From contig NC_046681.1 in assembly GCF_009870125.1 (NCBI RefSeq), positions 15,761,001 through 15,825,000 of the forward strand: a DNA stretch of 64,000 nt. Direction: 5' to 3'. Numbering within the stretch: the stretch's first letter is position 1; each line of letters starts with the position of its first letter. Source of the DNA: Drosophila pseudoobscura (Eukaryota; Arthropoda; Insecta; Diptera; Drosophilidae). The notes under the pieces were generated by a model. The model did not search any database. It was not told the origin of the DNA and worked only from the letters and a program-made list of their open reading frames with translations. A program made the position numbers and the translations under genes. Shown in pieces: positions 13,748 through 26,100 of the stretch.

Positions 13748-14073
13748 CTGTAACTTTTATTCATAGTTTTAGTTTCTTAAAAGGGAATAAAAACTTAGTA
13801 TTTCCCTTTACAGGGCAGAGCATGCACGAATAATCAATTAGATCTTTGGGAAAGACTTTGAGTACAGCTGTTTTAAACTTCGAAAGGTACTATATAGATA
13901 AACTAATCATTTACCTGTAACTTTTATTTTAGCTTCTTAAAAGGTAATAAAAACTTAGTATTTCCCTTTACAGGGCAGAGCATGCACGAATAATCAATTA
14001 GATCTTTGGGAAAGACTTTAAGTACAGCTGTTTTAAGCTTAGAAAGGTACTATATAGATAAACTAATCATTTA
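13748..14073. repeat. Tandem duplication, two copies of ~160 bp, period 167 bp
   Basis: Copy 1 (13748-13913) and copy 2 (13915-14073) both run from CTGTAACTTTTAT through AAAACTTAGTATTTCCC, ACAGGGCAGAGCATGC, ATTAGATCTTTGGGAAAG and AGGTACTATATAGATAAACT to AATCATTTA. They differ at only a few positions plus one short indel near the start, so the duplication is fairly recent. It lies in presumed intron. Confidence 0.9.
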
Positions 14074-15068
14074 GACCGCTGGGAAACCCATTTAGTACAG
14101 AGCTTAAGAGCTATAAGTTAATTCAAAAGAGATTATTATTTCATAACGGTGTTTTATAAGATCCTGTAGTAAATTATGAGTCAATTTCACCACTCCCATA
14201 GTCTTTTAGATCACCAAACTAGTTGTCTAACTATTTTAGTTTAGCTCTAAACTTCCCTAAACATTAAAAATTCATATAAAACGCCTTTAGATCACCAAAT
14301 TTATTGTCTTAATGCACAAAATACATTCTAAACTTATTACGTACACTTATATACAAAATTATCTAAACCCATTTCATAATTTAAGACAAAATCAAACACA
14401 AGAAGACAATTTGATACCAAAAAGTAGCGCCTTCACACATTCGTTGCTTTGATCTGTGGCTGATTTATGGGTCTAAACACATTTAGTACACATACTTAGC
14501 ACCCCACCACACGCGTAAACAAATCCCTTTGGCAAATCCAGAATACGGAAACCCACTGACGACAACAACAGCTGAATGTTTTCATCTAACACTTTAGCAC
14601 TAGTTTAGAACGCATTCATTTCTCTCCTTCCTTTTCTGCTTCCCTTTGAGGAAACAGTTTTCACTTTCTTCGCGCCACTTTCCCCCACGCGTGTCTGTCT
14701 GTCTGTGTCATAGCTGTCGGGTATGTGCAAGAAATATCACTCTAATTAATCATGCAGATGAGATGCTACCATATTTAGATGTTTTGGCATGTAAACAAAA
14801 ACTTTGACAGCTGTCCAAGAAACACAAAAGACGAAAGAAAGGGGTGTCATCAGAAGCAGAAGAGGAAAAGTGCCTCAAGAGCGTGACATCAATCATTTAT
14901 CTGTTGGCTTATCGCCCAAGACTATGCCTTCATGTCTATATGGAGTGCTTATACAGAGATAGAGATATATGGAGTACTTATACGGCGAGATATACCAGAC
15001 AAGAGCAAGCGACTATGTATTTTTTTCCTGTTTAGTACATGTTATAGTAGATTCTGCAAACAAAAATA

Positions 15069-15632
15069 TTAATTGTAAAATTTATACCCACCGATAAGAT
15101 ACGGAGAACTACAATGTTTTGTAGGAAAATTACTGACAAATCGACCGACAAGACACCCTGTATATGGTGGCACACAGATAATTATAAATCGGAAGTTGTT
15201 TGCTTTTGGGCTTTGCTCAACGCATCCATCAAGAGGTGGAACGACTAAGCCCCCCGCCATTGGAGTTGAACTTTGGAGCCTGCAGAAAAATACATGAATA
15301 AAAGCAAGAGCCAGGCATGGTCTATGATTGTGATATACCCTCGAAGACCGGTGGAATAGGAGATACTTTGGACATGATATAAGAGGTGCTATAGCTTTAA
15401 GGATCGGAAGAAGGAGAAGGGTTTTTGGTATGATTAAAGGGTGTGCCCTCTCTGATGTTCTTCTCTTGATTCTATCCCTTCTCGCATAATCCAGCGTCAT
15501 GCAGCAGCGCTCCTCGGTCGATGTAGCAATTCTGCCAGAGATTCGCGTATAACAAGCTTCTGCTTTGTATCGCTTGGCCCAATTGACAGTCCAATCATTG
15601 CACGTCAATGTCCAAATAAGATCTCCTATACC
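15069..15632 (-). other. Isolated 188-codon open frame without a good start; doubtful
   Basis: On the minus strand a frame stays open from an acceptor-like ...TCTTACAG at 15634-15633 down to a stop at 15069. It includes the Cys-containing peptide CNDWTVNWAKRY and, later, a hydrophobic stretch. There is no early ATG, codon use is not strongly Drosophila-like, and no family was recognised. It could be a decayed mobile-element fragment or a chance frame in intron. Confidence 0.15.
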
Positions 15633-17477
15633 CTGTAAGATCTATGACTAAACGAAAAAGGCTCTTTTCCCTGATGACATAAGGTGTGCTCTACCTTCGA
15701 TGGTCTGTAGAATGAGAGACACTCTGCTCCTCTCAGGGCTTTGATCAATTCAAACATTGTCACTTGTACCAGCACACAAGTCATTCACATTTCGCTTCGA
15801 ATAAAAAAAAACCTACGAGAGAGATAAACAAAACAAAAAATAAAAAAGTTCACATGCCAACGTTAAACGAAATGCGTCACATTTCAGACTCCTCTATAAA
15901 TAAAATGCTTAAAAAACCCCAACCAAAAAGAAGACCTCAACCACCGCACACCACATTCGGCTACGCTCCGATAGAAGGGCCTCAGGCCGGAGAGAATGTT
16001 CTTAGAAAAGCATAAATTATTTTATAAGATAGGTAAAAAACTACAGAGAGAGAGAGAGATGGAGAGAGATCATTGCGGAAATCTTGGGGGGAAAACTATG
16101 AGGCCGTAGCCATCTGGCTTTCTTGGCCCGCACCAAGCCGCCGTTGATCTTACGAGTAATTGCAAAAGTTCCACGAGTTCATGTGCCCCGTGCCGCCTGC
16201 CCCATATGCCACAAAAATATGCAGTTATAAATGGTTTTATTTTGCCCCTCTTTCCGTATCGCCTCCGATGGCCAACGATCACCCTCTTAGCCGCATGGCC
16301 ACGCATTGTACGATCATTTTTACACACAGATCCCCGATCCGCTCCGATCCGATACGATCCTCTGTTTATTTTGGTTTCGTTTCGGGTTTTGTTCAATTTC
16401 TTGCCCGTTGGGCTTTTCGGTATGGCCTTTCATAAACACAACACAGCAGAAACACAAAAAAAAGCTCAAATGAAATATTGGATATATGTATGTGCGGAAA
16501 ACGCTTGCTTTCGGCCTGTCCGATGAGTCACTCTGTCGTACAATTGCATATCCAAGGGGGCTCTACGTTGCGATATTCTTCGTAATATGCCTAAATAGGC
16601 AAGTAAATATACATATATGTACATGTGTACACATGGAGGGTCTTTAGGTGGAATTAGCACATTTAGCACACAGCTTTTACAAAAGTTTTGGCGCAAAATA
16701 AGCCTTGAGTAATGAAGAAATTGCATTTGTGAAATTTCAGTTGAAGTTCATGTAAAACAAAGGAAGGGAAGTGCTGATTTTGCAAATAAATTAATCTTTT
16801 CAAATACATTTTTTTAGTACATGTATGGGAAAAAGGTAAATGCTATTGAAAAATAGATAATAAATGCCTTTACTTTTAAGTAATAGTCGTAGTTAGGGTA
16901 TTAAAACACTTTCAAAGACTGCTATTACTGTGTATACATTTAACTAAATCAAATATTCATAAAAATCTACCATTGGTTTACAAAACTCATAAATTCTGTC
17001 CTTTACTCTTTTAGTAAACTTCATATTCATTGCACCTCCTAGCGGTTTCCCTGTCTTCAGACGTTTAGAACGTCATTTCCTTTAAAGAAAATTTAATTTA
17101 GATCACGTAGGCAATGCTTAAAAGAAAACTTTGAAATACAAAATAGAAAAATGTATTTCAAAAATCATTTAATTGAACTTTTACCACATTTCAGTGTAAC
17201 TCTTTTCCTTCAAAGCATAAACGATTTAGATCACGTAATTCAACCCCCAATTGAATAATTTTACCACCCACATCCCTAGTAGTCTTTTAGGATATATATA
17301 GAGGTTTCGCCCATAAATCGAATCAAATAACTATCCATTATTTTTGCAGTTCGCTGCCAGTTCAAAGAACCTTATCTTTTCTCGGGGCGTGTACACAAAT
17401 GTCAACTTTCTTAATTACCAATGTGCAGGCCGCACCCTTTCCGTAGAACCTTCAATGGAACCCCGATCTCTGCTCAC

Positions 17478-18400
17478 CTGTGGTCGTTGAGAAACTGCTC
17501 GATCGTTTGTTGTAATCCCTTAAACGTTGTGCTAAAAACCTAAACCGTTTTTAACACCAAGGCACTAACTGAATTTCGTATTTAGCTCAATGTGCAATTA
17601 CAGCCAAGAGTCAAATGTCGTATGAATATATGTATATATATATATTTTATATAGGGTATGGTTATCGTGGAGTGCACACAAAAACACACTGAAAAATGTT
17701 ATAATAGTGAACCAAAATATAATAATCGTGCGGTGCCGTGGCCGTGTGTGATAAGGCCATTCTCTTAACGCGTTAAAAAAAAACCCAAAACAGCGGCACG
17801 TCGTAGTCGTATGGCTATCGCCGGGTACTAGAGAGTCGTCCGCTGCGGTACGCGGTGGGTGCCTCGTTCTAACGGGGGGCTCTGTAATCTTGTTGCCAAT
17901 TTTTCCGTGTGCTTCGTGCTTTTTAGTACATGTGCTAACGGGCGACTGTTTAAGAGGTAAATGTGCTAAAAGTAAGCGCGCGCGACACCAACGATCCACT
18001 CAACCGACCGCTCTGCTAACCACCGCCCCGACCGACCGACCGCAGCAGAGTCTGGGGTACGTTTGAGTACCAGCAAAACACACACAAAAAAGACTCAGAC
18101 TCAGAGACTCATTCGGGAGGAGGCGTCAGCGATACTCGGCGACACACGATCATAATTCTTTTGTTTCTGATTTTATTTACAATTTGTTCATATTTTTTCA
18201 ACGCAGCGTCGCAGCGCCGGCAGCGTCGTGCGCGATTGCAGTCGCGAATCGCCCATAAATCGCCAACCCATAAATAAATATTTCGAAAATGGGAAAAAAG
18301 TCCGCTCGCGCGTAATCCCCGCATCATTTTTTCAATGATCTCTTACCGCATTTGAAGAGCTGCCAGGTTACGCCCCACCATTCCACGCCAAACTGTCAAA
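17478..18400 (-). promoter_or_regulatory. Candidate alternative promoter and 5' noncoding exon of the large minus-strand gene
   Basis: Minus-strand sequence from about 18.4 kb to 17.48 kb is unusually GC-rich for this region and leader-like. It ends in an excellent splice donor, CACAG|GTGAGC, at 17478/17477. An initiator-like TCAGTT occurs near 18.4 kb without a convincing DPE at +28. I infer an untranslated first exon spliced to the coding exons below 12.1 kb. The true start cannot be fixed from sequence. Confidence 0.3.
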
Positions 18401-18916
18401 TCAAACTGATCGTCACTGCCCGTTGATTTGTTTGAATAAAACACGAAGGAAAACATTTTGTCTTCTGTTTTTTGGGGGCGACAACAATCACTGCTGGTCT
18501 GGTCAGCGATAAGACCTTATCGCTTACAATGTCACTGGCTTTCGTTTGGGCCCACAATCTAGAGAAGGCTCTTTGGACATTGTGACGAATGCAATAAGAG
18601 ATAAACGGGGTCTAGGCCAACAATATAAAGGGTCTGCAGAGTGCACTGAAAAACTCTTCGAAAAAGGTGTTCAACAAAGGATGGTAGTTCTTCTAAGATG
18701 CAATTTTTTGCGTCAATTAATAAGGAATAAGAACCAGTCGAAACCTTTGGAATCACGGCACTCGAAAACCAGGTGTTCAAATAGCCAAACGACTTGTAGA
18801 TGGTTGCCATTTGTTTTGCTCATTCTGGCTAGAAAAATGATCCTATCGCAACTCATTGAATGCTATCCAGTCGATATAATCATTCCTAGGGATCCATTCT
18901 GCATTTCCGGTTTTAT

Positions 18917-20125
18917 TATACCCGATACTCAAAATGAGTATTGGGGTATATTAGATTTGTGGTAAAAGTGGATGTGTGTAACGTCCAGAAGGAATCGTTT
19001 CCGAACCTATAAAGTATATATATTCTTAATCAGCATCAATAGCCGAGTCGATTGAGCCCTGTCTGTCTGTCCGTCCGTCCGTCTGTCCGTCTGTCCGTCT
19101 GTCCGTCCCCTTCAGCGCCTAATGCTCAAAGACTATAAGAGCTAGAGCAACGATTATTTGGATCCAGACTTCTGTGATATGTCACTGCTCCAAAAATATT
19201 TCAAAACTTTGCCCCGCCCACTTCCGCCCCCACAAAGGGCGAAAATCTGTGGCATCCACAATTTCGACGATACGAGAAAACTAGAAACGCAGAATCGTAG
19301 AAGATGACTATATCTTCTAGAGTGCAAAATCTTAACCAGATCGTATAATTATTACAGCCAGAATCACGAAAACAATTTCACTCTTTCTCGCTCTGTCTCA
19401 CTCTAACACACAGGTTTCATGGTCGGTTTTGCCAATTGCAAAATGTGAGTTCAAGGATCTCAGAACCTATAAAAGCCAGAGCAACCAAATTTGGTATCCA
19501 CACTCCTGTGATATCGGACCTTGACCGTTTCCTGTCCAAATTTCGCCACACCCCCTTCCGCCCCCGCAAAGGACGAAAATCTGAGGCAACCACAAATCTC
19601 AGAGACTATTAAGGCTAGAGTAACCAAATTTGGTGCACACACTCCTTTAAGATGTCACTATAAAACGTATATCTCAGAATTTCGCCCCACCCCCATCCGC
19701 CCCCACAAAGGACGAAAATCTGTTGCATCCACAATATTGCAGATTTGAGAAAACTAAAAACGCAGAATCATAGATAATGACCATATCTATTAGATTGCTG
19801 AATCTGGATCAGATCAGACCATTTTTTTAGCCAAAAGGAACAAATCAATTTGCAGTGGCTACGCAGCGCCCGACGTCACGCTCAGACTGATTTTCTGTCT
19901 CTCTCGCACGCACTCTTTGTCGTGTCGTTTAATATTAGCGGCGTCTGCCGGAGGAGAGCCATACTGACTTAGTATCGGGTATAACCTTAGAGTTGCGGTG
20001 TCCGCAGCAACTCACAACGTTCCCCCTCGTTATATCTTTAAAATTGTGGATGACAAGAAGCCACTGAAAGTCTGCCTTCTATCTGTTACACGAATTGAAT
20101 ATACGCTTTGAATACCGGGTATAAA
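18917..20125. mobile_element. DINE-1/mini-me-type nonautonomous Helitron-like element
   Basis: The element starts TATACCCGATACTCAAAATG, and an inverted copy AGTATCGGGTATA lies at 19971-19983. It carries a (GTCY)n proto-microsatellite at 19061-19107, characteristic of mini-me/DINE-1 elements of Drosophila. Inside are three diverged ~150-200 bp tandem units, each with a CTCA..ACTAT/CCTATAA head and a CCGCCCC..CAAAGG.CGAAAATCTG block. After 19983 comes a hairpin-forming AGTTGCGGTGTCCGCAGCAACT stretch and then a second end-like TACCGGGTATA near 20118. There is no coding capacity. The family name rests on remembered features, not a search. Confidence 0.75.
19061..19107. repeat. (GTCT/GTCC)n tetranucleotide tract inside the mobile element
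   Basis: About eleven consecutive GTCY units. Such tracts are the known proto-microsatellite of mini-me/DINE-1 elements. Confidence 0.9.
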
Positions 20126-23100
20126 AACCAATGGGAATTGTTGTGTAGATTCCAGCTTATTCCCCTTCATTGGATGTTATGTTAGTCCTAAACTAAAAAG
20201 GCTGCTAAGACCCCTAAAACACTCACAAAATGGTTTAAAACTAATGACTTTCGAAGTGCACTTTCAGAGCAGCTTCGTTTAGTCTCCATCTTGAGTTCAC
20301 GCCATTCTCCCAGTCTCCAAGTAAACCTCCAAACTTTTCACACCTTTCGCTGGCGCTGTCATGTAACTCGCCCCGAATTCATTTCAAATTTTCGTTACGT
20401 TTTTTTCACTTGGGATTATAGTTTTTTTTTGTTTTTTGCGCGAACGAGTCAAAGTTGAAAGTGTAATAAACTTGCGTGTGAAACGCACCAGATTCGAACA
20501 AAAGGCAACCCATTCGCTTGGCTCTGGTCTGTTTTTGCACACCACTCCAGATGCCTAATGGACTTTCACTTTCCATCCACTCTGTGACTCAGGGAGACGA
20601 ATGAATCTCCATTTGATTCGCGGGCAACTAAAGTCAGCCTCAACCACGAACAACAGAGCACATTTTCAGATTCATTAACATTCAGTTTTCGCAAAAGTCT
20701 GGGAGTCTGAGAGATTGGGGAATGAGGAGGCGCTACTCTGCAATTGCAATCACAATCGCAATCGCAATAGACTTTTAAATTTAGTGGGAAACCAAAAACT
20801 CCTACAAACAGCAGAACAATAAAATAAATAACTCGGGTTTTTTGTTCATCGACTAGAAGATACCTAGTAGTGGGGAAATACTGATGTAAGAAAATGATCT
20901 ATCATGGAGAAGAAAAGGTATTTTTATTTAATAGAGGCTGTCTAAAATTAAGAACCACTTTTGAATATTCTTGCTTGTAAAAACCATCTAAATCGTATGA
21001 ATTTTAACAGATCGGTTGATAATAACTGAATATATAGCCTTGCTCAACATGGGAAGATCACCTTTTCAATTGTAGACACCACAACTGCTCTAAAGATTGG
21101 CTCTCATGATGATGCCCTTCCTTCCGTCTGTACAGACACCACAAACACTCCTCTTCAATTACAGAGTACCAAAAACTCTTAACACAATTGCAAATACATA
21201 CATTTTGGTGGGTCTTTCTTCACTTTTTTGTTTTTTTGGTGTCTCTTTGGGGCATCATTTGCGAAATTCGTGAATTGCAATAACCACAATTCTCAGTCTC
21301 TCAGTGTCTCAATCTCTCAGAGACACTGTGTGCATAGGGTTGTTCCCTACAGTTTTCCCAACTTTCAACAGTGGGGGCAGGAGGAACCGTAGCCGTAGCG
21401 GCAAGCAGGAAGTAACCGCAAAAAGTGAATGCCATGAAATGTCTGGCAATCCTACAACTTACGACTTAGGTGGGTCTCTCAATGCACATTAATTGATCTG
21501 TGGAGTATCGGTTTTTTTTCTCTCTCTTTATTTTTCATTGGCCACGCGCCACGCCTACTGTTTCACTTTTGTTTCGTTTTTGTTTATGCAAATTTGTAAG
21601 CTTTTTCTGTAGTTTCTTTGTTGCTCATTATAATTCATATTTTTCTGATTTTCTGCTCTAATGAAATGCTTTGCTGGGAGTCGCTATGCCGTTGCAGCAA
21701 CCTTGCGGCGGAATTGCACTGGACAACCCCTTTTTTTGGGTATTTGAGAATGGAATTAATTATGGAATGTTTTGGGGATTTTTTTTATGTTTTTCTTATT
21801 ATTTCTGGGGTTCACTGTTTGGGTCTAAGATAGAGGAATTTCTTCTGGAATGCAGTTCTATAGCCACGATTATTCAGATCTCTATAGATTTTTGATTATT
21901 TCTTTAGGTTTTAGTGAGGCTTTAATTATTTATTATATTTTATGTTTTTTATACCATTTATAGGGAGACCCCATGGGAGGTAAGTAAACCTTCCTCAATT
22001 ATGTAGCTTAGTGTAATATTTTCGCTCTTGCGTCCGGCACTTGGTTTTGGTCTAATAATTTGCTAACAATCTTAATTTTTGCATTTTCAAACTTGTGTAA
22101 TTATGTTTTGATTCCTGTTTTATCGAGTGAGCGGCTTCGCGAAAAGTGTGCCAATCCACTTCCAAACCAGTGTACATACATACAGACATATTTCTCGCAG
22201 TGTATGTGGTGACATTTTAGACAGAGACAAACAGAAAAGGAGAGAAATATATAGAGATCTCGACGAAACGACGAAACGCTAAATCACTTGAGCAAACATC
22301 AGCAGAAGTTCGTGGGAAAACCGCAAAACTTGTTGCCAGAGATTCGCATCGATTGTCGCGCTCGATTTGTGTTTATAAAGTCACTCGAACTCGAACGAAA
22401 TTGTGGAGGCATTGTCGTTGTCGTAGTCGTTGTCATTATGCAAAAATTCCAATTTTGCAGTCGATCTATAAACACATTGTGTTATACGTACAAATAAAAT
22501 ACACGGTCATCTGTATTTGTGACTATAAGTCATAATTCTGTACGGCTTTGTTTTATATATGTCTGCCAGAGAACAAGTTTTAATGCGTTCTAATAAAAGC
22601 TTTTGTAAAGAATTAAAAGTTGAAGGTGGGAGCGTTACGATTTTACAGGTGTCAATCGATTATGATTCTTCAAAATGGAGGAATATACATATATGGGAAA
22701 TGACATAATATCCACAAATTCCATTATTTAATAGATTTTATAGGTTAGGAATGTTGGAGAAGTATGCATTTATAGGTTAGAAATGATGGAATGGAACACC
22801 ATTCTGCATTGATTAGGCATTTTCAAAAGAAAAATGTGCCCATGACACTTAGAATCTGCCTTTTAATGGCAAAATTGCTTGAAACTAAACATTAGAGAAT
22901 GGAATAGCTTTGTATTCCTTGAGGTCTGTAAAGAAACTATAATCCAATGTTTACTGACAGGAGAATCCGCCCTTATATCAATTACCCCTTGAACACACAT
23001 TTTTCGAAACTGAAATGGAGAACAAGGCTGACTTTTGATTGTTTATAGACATTTGTAATGAATTGCAAGTGTTTCTGGAAGCTGTTTTCCAATAATTATT

Positions 23101-26100
23101 GAGAGTATAATCTTACAGAGGCAGCCGGAAAAGTTTCAAGCTGTATATAAAGTTTCCCACCCTTTTTTATCCATCCCAAAGTGTGATTGAAAATTCTAAA
23201 TATACTTTAATAATTTCCCATCATTTTTAAATAGACATTTCTTCATGTCATCCCACCGTTTCCAACCCATTTACGATGCATAAAATTTGCATTACAAAAT
23301 GTATGAAAAAAGCCATTAAATAGGAGTAGAAAATATGACTTGGAGAACCGCAGCAGCAGCCACATAGAGAGGAGTCTCCAAGAGGGCGTGTTAAGAGGTA
23401 GTAAAACCGGCAAAAAAAAAAACAACAACGTATCTTTAATTGCGACAGACACATTGCAAGAGTGACTAGAGAGACGGCTCGATTTGAGTGTGTGCCAAAT
23501 TCGCAGGGAAGTGGCACAACAGCCAGAAAAAAAAGATGATCAAAAACGGGAATGAGAGATAGAATGACGCGTCTGCATCGAAGATGAGAACTGGACACGC
23601 CTCAGCGCATGCGCAGCAGCAGCACCGGCAACCCAACAAAGTGCCACTTAAGAATACACCCGTACTCGTACTCGTACTCATGTCCCAGCAAATGAATGAA
23701 TGAATGGCCGACAGTCAGGCAAACTGGCAATTCCAGATGATAAGACGAGTTAGACAGACGGAAAGATATACGAAGAGAGATATGTAGGTATTCGGAGGAG
23801 AGACCAGACCCATCCACATTCAGAGGGTATGACGAAAGTAGGTGGGCGTTTAATCAACGGCTTCAGACGGCATGGGAGGGATTGTGGATTGTGGAATGGA
23901 AATGGAAATGCGGGGTCTAGTGGCATGAGGGAACAAAGGTCTCAAGAACGTGGGTGCAGCTCTCTGAGTAGCGATCATCGGTACGTGTCCCGGTTGCACA
24001 AATCAAACGAAATCTCTCGCTACTACAGGCCGTAAATTAAGCTCAAACTTTGATTTGAATTTTTATTTCTCGCTGCCTCTCTCTCTCTCTCTCTTTCGGA
24101 CTCATTCTTGGTGTCTCTTTCTGTGGTTTCTGGATGGGAGTTTTTCTCTTTTGCTTTTTGGTGGCACCGTGTTTTGTGGGAACAAGGTCATACGAAAATG
24201 CTTTTTGGAAATTAAGTTGTTGTCAACTTCTTTGGGGGGAAAATGTGACAACAGCCAGAGAGAAGACCGACCTTCTAAAGTGTTTAGCGGTTGTGCTGGG
24301 AAGCAGGCAACAGAGCAATGGCTTTGTTTAAGAAAAGAACACGGGAACTGTTCAACTGTTAGTCGATTAGGCAGCGAAAGATCTGGAAATAAGGCTAGTT
24401 TTTAACCCAAATAAAGTTTCTAGAATCATTAGGAGGAGTACGAAATTTGGATGGATCTGTATACATTTTCTTAACCGGGGTTGGCTCACAGGTGAAGCGA
24501 GTGTACAGGGGACTCGAGCCCTAGTAATATAATAATAATATTATAATAAAGTGTTAATTATAATATTATTAAATTAAAAACAGTCAAAGTATTAACCTAA
24601 CCACCTAATTATTGGGTACTAATAGCATATATACATATTTATCGAAAATATATCTGGTAGATCTTCTTTAATAGTACATACAAATTAGTGAGTTCTTCTT
24701 TCCACAGTTTAATTATTCATTCCATACAGATCTACTTAGAAAGTAGTTTTCCCAAAATCTATGCATTAATTAACTCTAAGAACAACCCGTAATGGATTAG
24801 TAAAAACAGACAAAAATATATCTTGGAAAAAGTAGAAAGTTTTTGGTTCAAGAAAAACGAAAGAAAGACACAAAAAACGTATAAAATAAATATAAATAAA
24901 ATACACAAAAAACCATTAAAATCAACGTATTAAAACATATTTTACTGCGCTTTTCCCAATGATCATTGAACCTTAACAAATGTATAATATTCATAATGAA
25001 TAGGTACATATATCTAAGCTACACTCCCCATATCTTTAGCACTTAATAATTGTCTCGAATTTCAATCAAGAGATTATTCCACAGATCTCACGCTCGTGCC
25101 ATTCAGAGCTACGTGATGCCGCCGATCATAAATTCATATCGTAAATATTTAAGTGAAATTGTTAGAAATTAACCATCAAATTGTTAGATAAACATAGCCA
25201 AAAAAAAAATACAGCAACAAAAAAACCCAAACAAAAACGAAAAATAGCCAAACAAAAAGTGTTGTGTGTGGTTTATTTATGGGGCAACAAAAAATGAGCA
25301 GAAATTACATAAATTATGCAAATTAAGGCCAAGATAGTCCCCCAAAAGAGGAAGCTTAACAAAACAGAAACAGAAAGAAAGAAATCGGATCGTGTTCGAA
25401 GACAAACAACACCTACACACAGAGATTCCCCCAAAGACAGAGGTGCCAGGTGTCAAAGACTGAGACTGAGACTGTGACACAAGCCGAGAGCACAAATACC
25501 AAATCATTTCGATTCGATGCGGCCGAGAAGGAGCCGAGTCATTTGTATACATTGCCACCACTTGAATGGGTGAAAGTCTCTCTCGGCCAGACTCACTCAA
25601 TCAAATGCATTATAATTGCCAGCAAATTAACAAAATGATTTTGCAATTGATGGAAGAGACAGAGACACCACCGCCCCACCGGGGTGGGATTTGGTAAAAG
25701 TGTGGCCAATCCCAGAGCGGAAGTTTCCCAAATTTATTTAACACATTTCAAAAGAACCGCTCGCATTGGTTGAATGAACTCTCCAGCCGGCACGGCACTC
25801 CAAAAACTAATCAAATCCTAACCAAAAACCATTACCCCAGACTCCGGGCAAGGCAAGTTCTTCTGCTCTTCGTTTCGACTGAAATCAAAACTTTAATGTA
25901 CCGAAAATTAGTTGGCATTACATTTGTGGTTGAGATCGTGGATTGCGGCTAACCAAAATCGATTTCAGGTAATTTTTGCAATTGGTTTTGGATTTATTGG
26001 TTGATATTAAAGCAAAAGGAGGGTTGGAAATTTGTGGTTATATTCTTTGCTGATGTATTGATCTAGTTTTTAGCTAATTACAAGAATTATTCCAGGTCAT

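Larger units (their letters stand above)
12121..17477. other. Intronic DNA with diverged repeats; no gene recognised
   Basis: This is A/T-rich DNA between candidate 5' exons of the large minus-strand gene. It contains an imperfect direct repeat (12538-12810), a tandem duplication (13748-14073), recurring TTTAGATC motifs, and a weak open frame at 15069-15632. Nothing else supports a gene. Confidence 0.6.

Noticed and set aside
18546..18965. 139-codon plus-strand frame
   Set aside because: It runs into the mobile element start and has no coding-like codon use, splice context or family resemblance.
24470..24525. tRNA-like GACTCGAGCCC string
   Set aside because: No matching acceptor or anticodon stems, and no A-box at the right distance.
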